A DNA stretch of 44,427 bases from Symbiobacterium sp. (GTDB lineage Bacteria > Bacillota > Sulfobacillia > UBA995 > UBA9673). The stretch is from NCBI GenBank assembly GCA_020725405.1, contig DYFB01000039.1:1-44427 (forward strand). Direction: 5' to 3'. Positions 14,983-25,160 of the stretch are shown piece by piece. The notes under the pieces are model-generated. The model made no database searches. It saw nothing but the letters and a program-made list of their open reading frames with translations, and was not told the DNA's origin. Both the position numbers and the translations under genes were made by a program. Within the stretch, counting starts at the first letter, position 1. Every line of letters begins with the position of its first letter.

Positions 14983-16334
14983 CCGCGTCCATCACCCGAG
15001 GCAGGACAGCGTTCGCTTTCGACTCCGGAGCGCTGCTCGCCAAAGCCAGGAAGCTCGGCTGCGACCAGGCCGAGGTCTACGAGACCGGAGTCGTCACGAC
15101 TCCGGTGAACTTCGAGAACAACCACCTGAAGTCCGTCGAGACGGCCGAGACGGCCGTGGTGGCCGTCCGGGTCCTGAAGGACGGGCGGGTCGGTTTCGCC
15201 ACGTCCTCGCGGGCCGGTGACGAAGGCGTGGTGGACATGGCCGTGCGGGCGTCCGAGTTCGGCCCCGAAGCGACCTTCGAGTTCGCCGCGCCGAGCCCGG
15301 TACCCGAGGGCCTTGCCCTCTACGACGAGACCGTCGCCGACTGGCCCCAGGAGAAGATGCTGGCCGTCGGCCAGGAGATAGTGGACCACGTTCGCTCGTT
15401 GGAGGACGGCGTCCTCGGCGGGGCCATGGTCGAGAAATACATCGGCTACACCCGTGTGGCCACGTCGAGCGGGCAGGAGGTCTGCGCCGACGGGACGGCC
15501 TATCTGGCCCTGGCCTCGGCCGAGCTCGTCGAGCCGGACAACATGATTCAGGTGTGGCGGTACAGCGCCTCGCGCCGGCTCGATCTCGACGTCGGAGCCA
15601 TGAAGGCCGACCTCACCCGCCTCTACCGCCACTCCCGGCACAACGTACCCTTCCGGGGCGGACGCTACCCCGTCATCTTCGCGCCGCTGGCCGGCGCGGA
15701 CCTGATCAGCCCCATGATGGCCTGCGTGGACGGCATGGCCGTCGTCAAGGGCGAGTCCCCCTGGCGGGAGAGGACCGGGGAGAAGCTCTTCGCCGACCAC
15801 TTCTCGCTCTACGATGATCCCAGCCTGCCTTGGGGAATCCGGACAACTCCCTTTGACGACGAGGGGACCCCGACCACCCGCCGGCCGGTCATCGAGAAGG
15901 GCGTTCTCCGGGGCTTCCTCCTCGACCTCCGCTCCGGGAAGGCTCTGGGTCAGGCCAGCACGGGGAACGGCTACCGCCAGGTGCCGCAGTCGCTTCCGGC
16001 ACCGCGGGCGTCGAACGTCGTCGCCGAACCGGGGGCGACCCCGCTGGCCGACCTTATCGGAGGCATCAAGGAGGGCGTCTTTGTCGAGCGGCTGATGGGG
16101 GCCTGGGCCGGCAACCCCTACGCCGGGCAGGTCTCCGGCAACGTCCACATCGGGTTCAAGATAGAGAACGGGGAGATAGTGGGCCGGGTCAAGGACTGCA
16201 TGGTGACGGTCAACGTCTTCGAGGCCTTCCGCGACAGTCTCCTGGCTCTCAGCCGAGAAACGCAGTCGGCCCCGCCGGCCGCGGTCCTCCCCTACATCCC
16301 CCTCGACGCCGTCAGCGTCAGCACGAAGGCTTGA
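14979..16334 (+). CDS. tldE: TldE/PmbA subunit
   Basis: The 451-aa partner of TldD lacks the zinc motif, as expected for TldE/PmbA, and shapes the internal cleft of the heterodimer. Diagnostic stretches are DQAEVYETGVVTTPVNFENN, the central VIFAPLAGADLISPMMAC, and GVFVERLMGAWAGNPYAGQV near the C-terminus, followed by the SGNVHIGFKIENGEIVGRVK end seen in PmbA proteins. ATGA overlap with tldD indicates coupled translation. No peptide-precursor gene is visible next to the pair, so a role in general peptide turnover is as likely as maturation of a modified peptide. Confidence 0.92.
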   Translation: MTASITRGRTAFAFDSGALLAKARKLGCDQAEVYETGVVTTPVNFENNHLKSVETAETAVVAVRVLKDGRVGFATSSRAGDEGVVDMAVRASEFGPEATFEFAAPSPVPEGLALYDETVADWPQEKMLAVGQEIVDHVRSLEDGVLGGAMVEKYIGYTRVATSSGQEVCADGTAYLALASAELVEPDNMIQVWRYSASRRLDLDVGAMKADLTRLYRHSRHNVPFRGGRYPVIFAPLAGADLISPMMACVDGMAVVKGESPWRERTGEKLFADHFSLYDDPSLPWGIRTTPFDDEGTPTTRRPVIEKGVLRGFLLDLRSGKALGQASTGNGYRQVPQSLPAPRASNVVAEPGATPLADLIGGIKEGVFVERLMGAWAGNPYAGQVSGNVHIGFKIENGEIVGRVKDCMVTVNVFEAFRDSLLALSRETQSAPPAAVLPYIPLDAVSVSTKA

Positions 16335-16340
16335 GGATCC

Positions 16341-16377
16341 GAAGCCGGCGCCGGACTTCGTCTCCGGCGCCGGCTTC
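16341..16377 (+). terminator. Terminator-like hairpin after tldE
   Basis: The 15-base arm GAAGCCGGCGCCGGA (16341-16355) pairs perfectly with 16363-16377 across a 7-base loop, starting six bases after the tldE stop. No T-run follows, as is common for hairpins in this window. Confidence 0.7.
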
Positions 16378-16427
16378 GCGTGCCCGGCTTCGTGTCCGCC
16401 GCTGGCCTCCCGGCCGGGCGGTCGTCG

Positions 16428-16473
16428 CCCCGGCGCCCCTTCGCCTGCCTCGGCAGGTGACGGGGCGCCGGGG
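16428..16473 (-). terminator. Terminator-like hairpin after the ArsR-type regulator
   Basis: The 12-base arm 16428-16439 pairs with 16462-16473. Inside it a second stem (CCTGCC/GGCAGG) extends the structure. It abuts the stop of the minus-strand regulator gene at 16476, so it probably terminates that transcript. Together with the previous hairpin it insulates the convergent genes. Confidence 0.65.
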
Positions 16474-16475
16474 GT

Positions 16476-17600
16476 TCAGTTACGCAGGAAGTCGAGTATC
16501 TTCATGTGCAGCTCGGCGATCTTCTCCAGCCGGAGGTTATAGTATATGTAGTTGCCCTCCTTCTCGCCGGAGATGAGGTCGGCCTCCCTCAGGAGCTTGA
16601 GGTGGCGCGAGATGGTCGGCTCTGCCAGCCCGAGCTCGACGGCCAGGCCCTGGGTGCACTGCCGGTCCTGCATCATGAGCTTCATGATCTTGAGCCGGGT
16701 CTCGTCGGCCAGGGTCTTGAGCAGACGCGAAAGGTGTTCGGGCGGGACGAGAGTGTCACGCCTGAGGTAGACCCCCGGCGGGATGGAATAGGACATCAGG
16801 AGCCGTCCCCCGGAGAGCTCGAAGATGCTCTGCGGGGCGACGAACAGCGACGGGAAGAGGACTATTTCTTCGAGGTCGGCCAGGGCTATCTCAATCGGAC
16901 CGGCCACATTCTCGATGATCACGTGGTCGGCATGGGCCCGGCGGACCTTCTTGTCCCGGGTGATGAGTCCCCCGCTGATGCGGGTGAGGAAGCGGGGGAG
17001 AGATTCCTCCTCGAGTCTCTTGGCCTCGTCCTTAATCCCCTTCACCAGGAGGAGCTCGACCCAGTGGAACTCCTCCTCGAAGTGCTGGTCCCAGTAGGAA
17101 ACGAGGAACCGGCAGAGCTCCCTCTGGACCTCCGCGGGAGACTCGAAGAGCCGGCTCATCTCGCTCTTGCGGCGCGGGTTGGTGATGCCGAGCCTCCGGT
17201 AGATGACCTCAGCGTTGGCCGGGTTCTCGAACACGGCCTGAATCTCCATGGGGGGGACCTGCTCGCCGAGAAGCCGGAAGACGAAGTCGACCGTGGGGAG
17301 AGAAGCGATGTGGTCCACCACCTCGCCGAAGCTCATCCGCCCGAGGTCGGGAAGGTCGAGGGCGAGGTCGAGGAGGTACAGCCACTCCCGGATGTTGTCG
17401 CCGAAGTAGCGGATCTCCCGGTAGGTTTCGGGGGAGATGTGCTCCCTGAACCGGATGACCCAGGGGAGCAGGGCGCCGTGGTGGTACTGGTCGTACAGGA
17501 CCTGAAGGCTGAGGACCGCCTCGATGTAGGGGGAATACATGAACCTTACTCGGTTCTTCGGGTTCGGCTGCACGGCTATCGTCAAGCGACAGCTCACCAC
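16476..17600 (-). CDS. ArsR-type regulator with long N-terminal domain (DUF5937-like)
   Basis: The 374-aa protein has about 270 residues resembling the DUF5937-type sensor region (MYSPYIEAVLSLQVLYDQYH near the start). A C-terminal ArsR winged helix follows (about residues 280-370): LLKTLADETRLKIMKLMM, CTQGLAVELGLAEPTISRHL, GEKEGNYIYYNL. No metal-binding cysteine motif of classical ArsR proteins is present, so the sensed ligand is probably not arsenite or cadmium. The start is uncertain: GTG 17600 is used, but ATG 17540 (MYSPYIE) is closer to where family similarity begins. Confidence 0.8.
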   Translation of the reverse strand: MVSCRLTIAVQPNPKNRVRFMYSPYIEAVLSLQVLYDQYHHGALLPWVIRFREHISPETYREIRYFGDNIREWLYLLDLALDLPDLGRMSFGEVVDHIASLPTVDFVFRLLGEQVPPMEIQAVFENPANAEVIYRRLGITNPRRKSEMSRLFESPAEVQRELCRFLVSYWDQHFEEEFHWVELLLVKGIKDEAKRLEEESLPRFLTRISGGLITRDKKVRRAHADHVIIENVAGPIEIALADLEEIVLFPSLFVAPQSIFELSGGRLLMSYSIPPGVYLRRDTLVPPEHLSRLLKTLADETRLKIMKLMMQDRQCTQGLAVELGLAEPTISRHLKLLREADLISGEKEGNYIYYNLRLEKIAELHMKILDFLRN

Positions 17601-17677
17601 CAGTGAACGGGTGACCTCACCAAACGCCCGCGAGGAGGCCGGCGCGGCCGACCGGGCCTAGACGCCGCCCGAGCAGC

Positions 17678-19258
<1,581 letters not shown>

Positions 19259-19273
19259 CTATGTATTTTCGCT

Positions 19274-19302
19274 AGGATAACACCGGGGCCGCGGGGGGTC
19301 AA
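19274..19302 (-). promoter_or_regulatory. Sigma-A-type promoter of guaB
   Basis: Read on the minus strand, TTGACC (19302-19297) is followed after exactly 17 bases by TATCCT (19279-19274). These match the -35 and -10 consensus at five and four of six positions. Transcription would start near 19267, giving a leader of about 78 bases to guaB. Confidence 0.6.
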
Positions 19303-19451
19303 GACGGGTCGCCAGCTTTTTCGGGGATGGGCGCATGGGCCTGCGGCGGATGCGATCACCTGGACCGGACGGGACCGAAGGTGACCGGAGGGTTCACCTG
19401 AAGGTTATCCCCGCCCACGGGGAGAAGACTAGCCGGGAAGGAGGGGTCGCC

Positions 19452-20402
19452 GTGCCGGAGAGCGGCTACGAGAGCGTCGTTCGCGACGTCCTGGAGGGCC
19501 GGCTCGACGCCCGCCTCACCCTCGAGTGCCTCCTCCTCGTCGCCCTCGGGGTGCGCCGCCTGGCCATTGTCGCCGTCCCCGCCGAGCTTCCCGACGGCGA
19601 GGTCCTTGGGGCCGCGGTCGACTACGAATTCCGGTCGCGCCTCGCCGGAGGGGCGAGCGACCTCCGGACCCGCTTTAACGACGCGATAGAGCGCCGCCGG
19701 CTCAGCCCGGTGGCCTTCAAGACCCACCTCCTGCGTTCGAGCTTCGCCAACAACGTCCTGACGAGCGACTCCTACCGCGCCCACCGGGCGGCGGCCAGGG
19801 GGCTCGACCTCGAGACCCTCGAGTCCGAAGTCAGGCCGACCATCCGGGAGTGGTACGTCTGCCGCCGCGAGGACGAGCCGGCCGTGAAGGCCCTTCTCGC
19901 GCGTCGGCACGAGCTCCAGAAAGAGCTCCGGACGAAGTACCGGCCGGAGGACCCCGTCACCTACTACATCTACCCCGAGGAGCGCGACCCGGAGCACGTC
20001 AGCGCTCTGGGCGCGTTCCTGGGCTACCCCGGGTGCTGCGTCGCCGCGTACCGCCGCGGCCGCGAGACCGGGAGCGGCGAGACGCAGGAGATGCCCGAGG
20101 AGCGGGCCGCGCGGCAGATCCGCGAGGCTGAGGAAAGAGCCGCGGAGGGAGCGGCCGGGCCTGGCCCCCCGGGGAGGCGCGGAGGCCCGACGCCCACGGC
20201 GTACTGGCTCAAGGACTTCTTCCCCTGTCGCCCGGACTGTCCCGAGGCCGTGGCCCGGGGTGAGGCGGCCCTGGCCGCCCTGGCCGGGCTTGACGCACGG
20301 CTGGGCCTTCTCTACGAGGACCTCCTCGCCCGCAACCTCGCCCGGGTCAGGACCGGCCCCGAAAGCATCCGGGAGCACGAGAACTGGCTCACCCGCCGCT
20401 GA
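19452..20402 (+). CDS. Conserved protein with GYPxCC motif (DUF483-like)
   Basis: The 316-aa protein has a cysteine motif GAFLGYPGCCVAAYRRG in its centre and a second cysteine region near the C-terminus, AYWLKDFFPCRPDCPEAVARG. This pattern resembles DUF483 proteins, best known from archaea and sparsely in bacteria. I recognise no enzyme motif. The four cysteines could bind a metal or form disulfides. GTG 19452 is preceded by AAGGAGGGGTCGCC. An in-frame ATG 117 bases upstream is less likely because that region is unconserved-looking. Confidence 0.55.
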   Translation: MPESGYESVVRDVLEGRLDARLTLECLLLVALGVRRLAIVAVPAELPDGEVLGAAVDYEFRSRLAGGASDLRTRFNDAIERRRLSPVAFKTHLLRSSFANNVLTSDSYRAHRAAARGLDLETLESEVRPTIREWYVCRREDEPAVKALLARRHELQKELRTKYRPEDPVTYYIYPEERDPEHVSALGAFLGYPGCCVAAYRRGRETGSGETQEMPEERAARQIREAEERAAEGAAGPGPPGRRGGPTPTAYWLKDFFPCRPDCPEAVARGEAALAALAGLDARLGLLYEDLLARNLARVRTGPESIREHENWLTRR

Positions 20403-20407
20403 CCCGA

Positions 20408-20426
20408 CGGAGGCTGGACGCCTCCG
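20408..20426. terminator. Short hairpin between convergent genes
   Basis: CGGAGGC and GCCTCCG (7 bp, 5-base loop) lie just after the DUF483-like stop and before the end of the radical SAM gene at 20471. It is a modest structure, possibly a shared terminator. Confidence 0.35.
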
Positions 20427-20470
20427 GCGGGGCCCCCGCTCTCCTCGCCCTGCCCGGCCGGTAACGATGG

Positions 20471-21877
20471 TCAGACCCGGAGAAGACCCGGGACGACAAG
20501 CCGGGTTCCCGGGGGAAGCAGGGCTCGGAGCTCGGCCGGCGACCGCCCGACGAGATCGACGCCGCTCCGGTCGAAGGCAATGCGGGGAAGAAGGACGACC
20601 TCGCCGGCGGCCGGCCCCCGGCCGGTGGCGAGAAGGCCCGCGAGGGTCCGTTCGACGTCCGCCACGGTGAGAAGACCGGCGCAACCGATGGACCCCCCGA
20701 AGGTGGTCGAAGGGACCGGCGTCACCCGGCAGGCCGGTTGAGGTCCAAAGCCCGGCGACGCGAGGGCCAAGCCCAGGGGGCCGGCGGCCAGGGTCGAGGT
20801 GAGAATGAGGACCCGGCCGGACCCCTCGGCCGCAGCCACCCGCCGGACGGCGCCCGCGTCGGCCGGATCGACGTCGCGGTCCATCACCAGACCGGTCCGG
20901 ACCGGTCTCCCCGGCCCCGCGCTCAAGACCACCAGCCCTCGGCCGGCCACCTCGAGCCGGCACCGCCCGCGACGCGCAAGAGCCTCTCGGCTCCGGCGGA
21001 AGGCGTCGACCCGGCAGACGGGAGACGTGCCCTCCACGTCTGTCAGAACGTCCCCGGCGCGTAGCCCGGCCCGGTCGGCGGGGGAGCCGGGGATCACTCC
21101 GGCTAGACGGGCCGCCAGGTCGGTGATCTCGGGGGGATCCAGAGTGAGCGGCAGTCGCGTCGACCCGCGGGCCTCCTCGACCAGGGCCGCCACCTCGGCC
21201 CGGCCCGGTAGGAGGACGGCCGTCTCCCGGGGCGTCAGCGAGGTGTGCCCGGGCACGAAGACCCGACAGGAGAGGGCGCCCCAGGCCTCGAGTCGCCTCA
21301 CGGTCTCGGTGAGGTCTTTGCGACCGGCCAGGGCGGGCACGGCAACGACGCTCCCGTGGAAGGGGATTCCGGCCCGCCGGAGGAGCCCCGGGGCCCGGGC
21401 CGGGTCGGCCTCGATGCCGTGGAGCCGGCGGTAGGCCTCCGGGGAAGCGGTGTTGAGGGACAGGGTCACTTCGACCGGGCCGAGATCGGCCAGGAGACCG
21501 GCCAGGCCGGCGTCGAGAAGCAGACCGTTGGTCGTGACCTTGATCACGGCCTGAGGAACCAGGCGGCGGGCGACCCGGAGGATGGCGCCGAAGTCCGGAT
21601 GGGTCAGCGGCTCTCCCTCCAAGACCCGGGAGGCCGACTCGCCGATGACCACCTCGTCGAGGTGGCTCATTCCGGCCAAGGCAGCCTCGACCTCCGCGAG
21701 GGAACGGGGCGGCAACCTGAAGACCCGGAGGCCCGGGGGATTCCAGCGATTGCTGCAGAAGACACAGGACATGTTGCAGGTCGACGTTAGGGGTAGGACG
21801 CCCGCAGCCTCCGCTTCGGCCAGGGCTCCGGCCAGGCCGCGCTTTCCGCCCCGCCTAGTGACACCTACGTCGACCAC
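20471..21877 (-). CDS. Radical SAM protein fused to a PDZ and DUF512-like domain
   Basis: The protein (468 aa from GTG 21877) starts with a radical SAM domain. The cluster ligands are Cys34, Cys38 and Cys41 (STCNMSCVFC), followed by VIGESASRVLEGEPLTHPDF, VIKVTTNGLLLD and VEVTLSLNTASPEAYRRLHG. Next comes a PDZ segment (GVIPGSPADRAGLRAGDVLT). The C-terminal region has a GGSIGCAGLLTVADVERTLA block and VVLLPRIAFDRSGVDLVG, resembling the C-terminus of DUF512 proteins. DUF512 proteins normally have the PDZ first, so this order is unusual. The reaction is unknown. The true start is uncertain, because the frame extends to 22045, beyond the divergent MFS start. Confidence 0.75.
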   Translation of the reverse strand: MVDVGVTRRGGKRGLAGALAEAEAAGVLPLTSTCNMSCVFCSNRWNPPGLRVFRLPPRSLAEVEAALAGMSHLDEVVIGESASRVLEGEPLTHPDFGAILRVARRLVPQAVIKVTTNGLLLDAGLAGLLADLGPVEVTLSLNTASPEAYRRLHGIEADPARAPGLLRRAGIPFHGSVVAVPALAGRKDLTETVRRLEAWGALSCRVFVPGHTSLTPRETAVLLPGRAEVAALVEEARGSTRLPLTLDPPEITDLAARLAGVIPGSPADRAGLRAGDVLTDVEGTSPVCRVDAFRRSREALARRGRCRLEVAGRGLVVLSAGPGRPVRTGLVMDRDVDPADAGAVRRVAAAEGSGRVLILTSTLAAGPLGLALASPGFGPQPACRVTPVPSTTFGGSIGCAGLLTVADVERTLAGLLATGRGPAAGEVVLLPRIAFDRSGVDLVGRSPAELRALLPPGTRLVVPGLLRV

Positions 21878-22022
21878 CCCACCCCACCGGCCCGGCTCCG
21901 GGGCAGGACATCCCGCCTCCGGCTCAGAATGTGCCCCGGGCGGAGCCGACCGCGCGGCGGCCGCACAGGCTCGGAGTCCTCTTCCGCCCCCGGGCGGGGT
22001 TGCCTCCAGGGAGCGTCGTCGT

Positions 22023-23291
22023 TTGACCATTCGAACGCGTCTCATTGTCTACGTGTCTCTCTTCCTGGCTATGGTCGGCTTCGGTATAACCGTGCCCGTC
22101 CTCCCGTTCCTTGCCCGGGAGCTCGGGGCCGGACCGATCGAGGTCTCCCTGCTGGTCAGCCTGTTCGCCCTGGCCCAGTTCGTGTCCGGGCCGGTCTGGG
22201 GGAGTCTCTCAGACCGGTTCGGCCGGAAGAAGCTCCTCGTCGCCGGGCTTCTCGGCTACTCCCTGTCCTTCTTCCTGAGCGGGTTATCGCGCACGGTAGT
22301 CGCCCTCGTCATGTCCCGAACCTTGGGGGGCCTCCTCTCGGCCTCCATCTTCCCCTCGAGCCAGGCCCTCATCGCCGACCTTACCGATTTGCGGGCCCGC
22401 GGTCCGGCCATGGCGGCGATGGGAGCCTGGATAAACCTCGGCTTTCTCTTCGGCCCCGCCCTAGGCGGCCTCCTCTCGCCCCTGGGCTACGAGTTCACCC
22501 TGTTCTCGGCCGGAGCCGTGGTGGTTGCCACCGCGGCCATAGCCGCCGCTTGTCTGCCGGACGCCGGGGCCGCCGCCCTCACCGGCCGAGCGGAAGCGGG
22601 ATCCCGTGACGCCGGGCCCGGCCCGGAGCTCGTCCCGGGCCGGGCCTCCGCCTGGCCCCGTCTCTCCGATCTCATCCGGGTGGCGAGAAGCCCGATAGCC
22701 CCATATCTGTCACTGACCTTCGCCGTCAGTCTGACCGGCTCCGGCCTGACGGCCCTCCTGGTCTACTTCGTCATCGACCGCTTCGGCGGGACTCCCAGCG
22801 ACGCCGGGCTGATCTTCGCCACCATCGGGCTGACGGGGGCCCTGGTGCAGGGCTTCCTCACCGGCCGGCTCATCACCGGCCTGGGCGAGCGTCGGGTGGT
22901 CCTCGCCGGCGCCCTGGCGACGACCGCAGGTCTTCTGGCCCTCGTGCCGGCCGCCTCGCTGGGGCCCGTGATCGCGGCGACGGTCCTCATCGGGCTGGGG
23001 ATGAGCACGACGCGCCCCGCGCTCACCTCAGCCGTCTCCTGCCTGACCCCCCTGCCCCAGGGGCTCACGATGGGTGTCCAGTCCTCCCTTGACAGCCTGG
23101 GACGCACGACCGGCCCCGTGCTCTGCGGATGGGTCTACGGGTTCGGGCTGACCCTGCCCTTCTGGATGTCGGCCGCCACCATGGTCGTCTTCACCGCTGT
23201 CGCTGGCCGCTGGTCGGCCCCCCGGCGGGAAGTCGACGCTCCCCCCACCAGGCCGGCCCCCGGCTCGAACGGCGCTCTCCTGCGGCGGTGA
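22023..23291 (+). CDS. Major facilitator superfamily transporter (drug-efflux-like)
   Basis: The 422-aa membrane protein has about 12 hydrophobic segments. Loop 2-3 carries the MFS motif A (GSLSDRFGRKKLLVAGLLGY), and the first helix is VYVSLFLAMVGFGITVPVLP. A Gly/Ala/Pro-rich central loop (about residues 175-215) separates the two halves, and a second-half motif-A-like GRLITGLGERRVVL is present. The family pattern is closest to tetracycline/multidrug proton antiporters, but substrate specificity cannot be read. I use TTG 22023, where the membrane protein begins. The frame is open for 147 codons upstream without similarity. It diverges from the radical SAM gene. Confidence 0.87.
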   Translation: MTIRTRLIVYVSLFLAMVGFGITVPVLPFLARELGAGPIEVSLLVSLFALAQFVSGPVWGSLSDRFGRKKLLVAGLLGYSLSFFLSGLSRTVVALVMSRTLGGLLSASIFPSSQALIADLTDLRARGPAMAAMGAWINLGFLFGPALGGLLSPLGYEFTLFSAGAVVVATAAIAAACLPDAGAAALTGRAEAGSRDAGPGPELVPGRASAWPRLSDLIRVARSPIAPYLSLTFAVSLTGSGLTALLVYFVIDRFGGTPSDAGLIFATIGLTGALVQGFLTGRLITGLGERRVVLAGALATTAGLLALVPAASLGPVIAATVLIGLGMSTTRPALTSAVSCLTPLPQGLTMGVQSSLDSLGRTTGPVLCGWVYGFGLTLPFWMSAATMVVFTAVAGRWSAPRREVDAPPTRPAPGSNGALLRR

Positions 23292-23384
23292 GGTCCGGGC
23301 CTCGAACGGTGGCGGGGCAGGAGCCCTGATTCCGGCCGAATCTGACCACAGGGCCGGATTGCGTCTAGCAGGGGCTAAGCCAAG

Positions 23385-23423
23385 TTATCCACAGTATCCA
23401 CAGGATAATCCACATAATCCATT
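23385..23423. promoter_or_regulatory. Cluster of DnaA-box-like 9-mers
   Basis: Four 9-mers lie in the same orientation: TTATCCACA (23385-23393, a perfect consensus), GTATCCACA (23394-23402), TAATCCACA (23406-23414) and TAATCCATT (23415-23423). They form the most AT-rich patch of a 260-base gap between the converging MFS and tsaD genes. The remaining gap, 23292-23384 and 23424-23552, shows a weak 7-bp hairpin (23331-23337 with 23352-23358) and a TTGACA at 23422-23427 without a clear -10. No gene is supported there. Confidence 0.65.
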
Positions 23424-23552
23424 GACACCGGCTTTATCCCTTGAACCCCATGCCTTGTCGGGCCGGGTGGCGAACGGTCGTTCCTTGGGAGGTGGTTCCA
23501 ACATGCTTCGACCTGCGTCTTGCTTCGTCCGGCTTCCCGCCCGGTTCGGTCG

Positions 23553-24629
23553 TCACCGGCCCCTCCGGCCGCGGCGTCGCTCCCGGCCGCCCAGTCCAAG
23601 TGACGGGTTCACCCGGACGGGCTCGGTCCCGGCCCACCCTGCCGCCAGGAGGAAGTGTCCCAGGCCGGCGACCATAGCCGCGTTGTCGGTGCACAGCTCC
23701 GGCGGGGGAACGAGGAGCTCGACTCCCTCCCGCTCGGCCCTGGCCTCGAGGGCCCGCCTGAGCCCCCGGTTGGCGGCTACCCCGCCGACGACGGCCAGCC
23801 GGTGGTGCCCCGTTACCTCCAGAGCCCGGAAGGACTTCTCGACGAGGACGTCGACCACGGCCGCCTGGAACGAAGCGGCGAGATCAGGGAGGTTGACGGT
23901 CCGGCCGGCCGCCTCGGCCTGGCGCACGTGGTAGATGACAGCGGTCTTGAGACCGCTGAAGGAGAAGTCGAGACTGCCGGGCTGGAGGTAGGCCCGGGGC
24001 AGGGCGACGGCCCCGGGGTCGCCGGCGTCGGCCAGCCGGTCGATCACGGGTCCTCCCGGGTATCCGAGCCCGAGATGGCGGGCCACCTTATCGAAGGCCT
24101 CCCCGGCCGCGTCGTCCCGGGTCTCGCCGAGGGGCCTGAACCTCACGTGCCCGCTCAGCTCGGCCAAACTGGTGTGCCCGCCTGAGACGATGAGGACAAC
24201 CATGGGCGGCTCCGGCGGCCGGAGACCTCTCCCGTCCGGCCCACCGCGGTCCGGGCCGGGTTCCAGGAACACCGCGTAAGCGTGGGCTTCGAGATGGTTG
24301 ACCGCCATAAGTCGCGTCCCCCAGGCCAGGGCGAGGGACGAAGCGCCGGCGAGACCGACGACGAGCGCCCCGACCAGGCCCGGGCCGGTGGTCACGGCCA
24401 CCGCGTCCAGGCCACGCGGGGCCACGTCAGCCTCACGTAGGGCCTGGTCCACAACCGGGAGGAACGCCTCGAGGTGACGTCTTGAAGCGAGCTCGGGTAC
24501 CACCCCGCCGTAGCGGCGGTGCAGGGCGACCTGAGAGGCGATGACGTTGGAGAGCACGTGCCTCCCGTCGCGGACGACGGCGGCCGCGGTTTCGTCGCAA
24601 GAGGTCTCGAGGCCGAGGACGAGGCTCAA
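23553..24629 (-). CDS. tsaD: tRNA N6-threonylcarbamoyladenosine transferase TsaD
   Basis: TsaD transfers threonylcarbamoyl from TC-AMP to A37 of ANN-decoding tRNAs, in complex with TsaB and TsaE. The 358-aa protein has GLETSCDETAAAVV, GPGLVGALVVGL, the metal ligands His112 and His116 (VNHLEAHAYAV), VSGGHTSLAEL, and DDAAGEAFDKVARHLGLGYPGG. The start is TTG 24629, overlapping the rimI TGA as TTGA, so translation is coupled. The 134-residue in-frame extension upstream lies inside rimI and is not real. The C-terminus ends in a basic tail. Confidence 0.95.
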   Translation of the reverse strand: MSLVLGLETSCDETAAAVVRDGRHVLSNVIASQVALHRRYGGVVPELASRRHLEAFLPVVDQALREADVAPRGLDAVAVTTGPGLVGALVVGLAGASSLALAWGTRLMAVNHLEAHAYAVFLEPGPDRGGPDGRGLRPPEPPMVVLIVSGGHTSLAELSGHVRFRPLGETRDDAAGEAFDKVARHLGLGYPGGPVIDRLADAGDPGAVALPRAYLQPGSLDFSFSGLKTAVIYHVRQAEAAGRTVNLPDLAASFQAAVVDVLVEKSFRALEVTGHHRLAVVGGVAANRGLRRALEARAEREGVELLVPPPELCTDNAAMVAGLGHFLLAAGWAGTEPVRVNPSLGLGGRERRRGRRGR

Positions 24630-25153
24630 GGCCCGCCGCCGGCCGGGGACAGGCCGGTTTCCCGCGGAGAGAGGTCCTTCCACATGACGATGGCATCCTC
24701 GCGGGTGTCGCTGTAGTAGTTCCGCCTGATGCCGGTGCTCCGGTAGCCCAGGCCTTCGTAGAGGCGCCGGGCCTCGGCGTTGGAGACCCGGACCTCGAGG
24801 GTCATCCGGGAGGCCCCGAGCTCGCGGGCTCGCGCCTCGAGGGCGGCCATCGTCAGGCGCCCGACCCCGTGTCCCCGGTACTCCGGCCGGACGGCGATGT
24901 TCGTGACGTGGGCCTCGTCCAGGACGACCCACATTCCTCCGTAGGAGACGACGACCCCGTCGAGCCGGCCGACGATGTAGCACGCGTAGTCGTTGACGAT
25001 AAGCTCCCGGTGGTAGGCCTCCCGCGACCACGGGGTCGGGAAGGAGATGCGCTCGATGGCCAGGACCTCATCCAGATCCCGGACGCGCATAGGCTCGAAC
25101 TTGACGCGCTCGAGGAACGCCGACTCTCCCGGGGCGCTTTCGCACTCGCTCAA
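24626..25153 (-). CDS. rimI: Ribosomal protein S18 alanine N-acetyltransferase-like GNAT
   Basis: The 175-aa GNAT protein has the acetyl-CoA motif VRPEYRGHGVGRLTMAAL and the RimI-typical VSNAEARRLYEGLGY followed by RRNYYSDTREDAIVMWKD. RimI acetylates the N-terminus of S18, and its gene commonly sits with tsaB and tsaD, as here. TTG 25153 lies eight bases after the end of the tsaE-tsaB gene, and the stop overlaps tsaD. The N-terminal 15 residues are variable. A close alternative is a more general protein N-terminal acetylase. Confidence 0.9.
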   Translation of the reverse strand: MSECESAPGESAFLERVKFEPMRVRDLDEVLAIERISFPTPWSREAYHRELIVNDYACYIVGRLDGVVVSYGGMWVVLDEAHVTNIAVRPEYRGHGVGRLTMAALEARARELGASRMTLEVRVSNAEARRLYEGLGYRSTGIRRNYYSDTREDAIVMWKDLSPRETGLSPAGGGP

Positions 25154-25160
25154 GGGTCCG

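Noticed and set aside
13603-16334. Modified-peptide (RiPP) biosynthetic locus around tldD/tldE
   Set aside because: No precursor peptide, radical SAM maturase of RiPP type or dedicated exporter lies next to the pair. The radical SAM gene at 20471 is distant and of another type.
23385-23423. Replication origin (oriC) at the DnaA-box cluster
   Set aside because: No dnaA, dnaN, gyrB or rpmH gene and no clear DNA-unwinding element accompany it, so only a DnaA-binding site is proposed.
23503-23934. Plus-strand ORF starting at ATG 23503 behind a good GGGAGGT
   Set aside because: Most of it is antisense to tsaD and the peptide is Arg/Ser/Pro-rich noise. The ribosome-binding-like match is likely chance.
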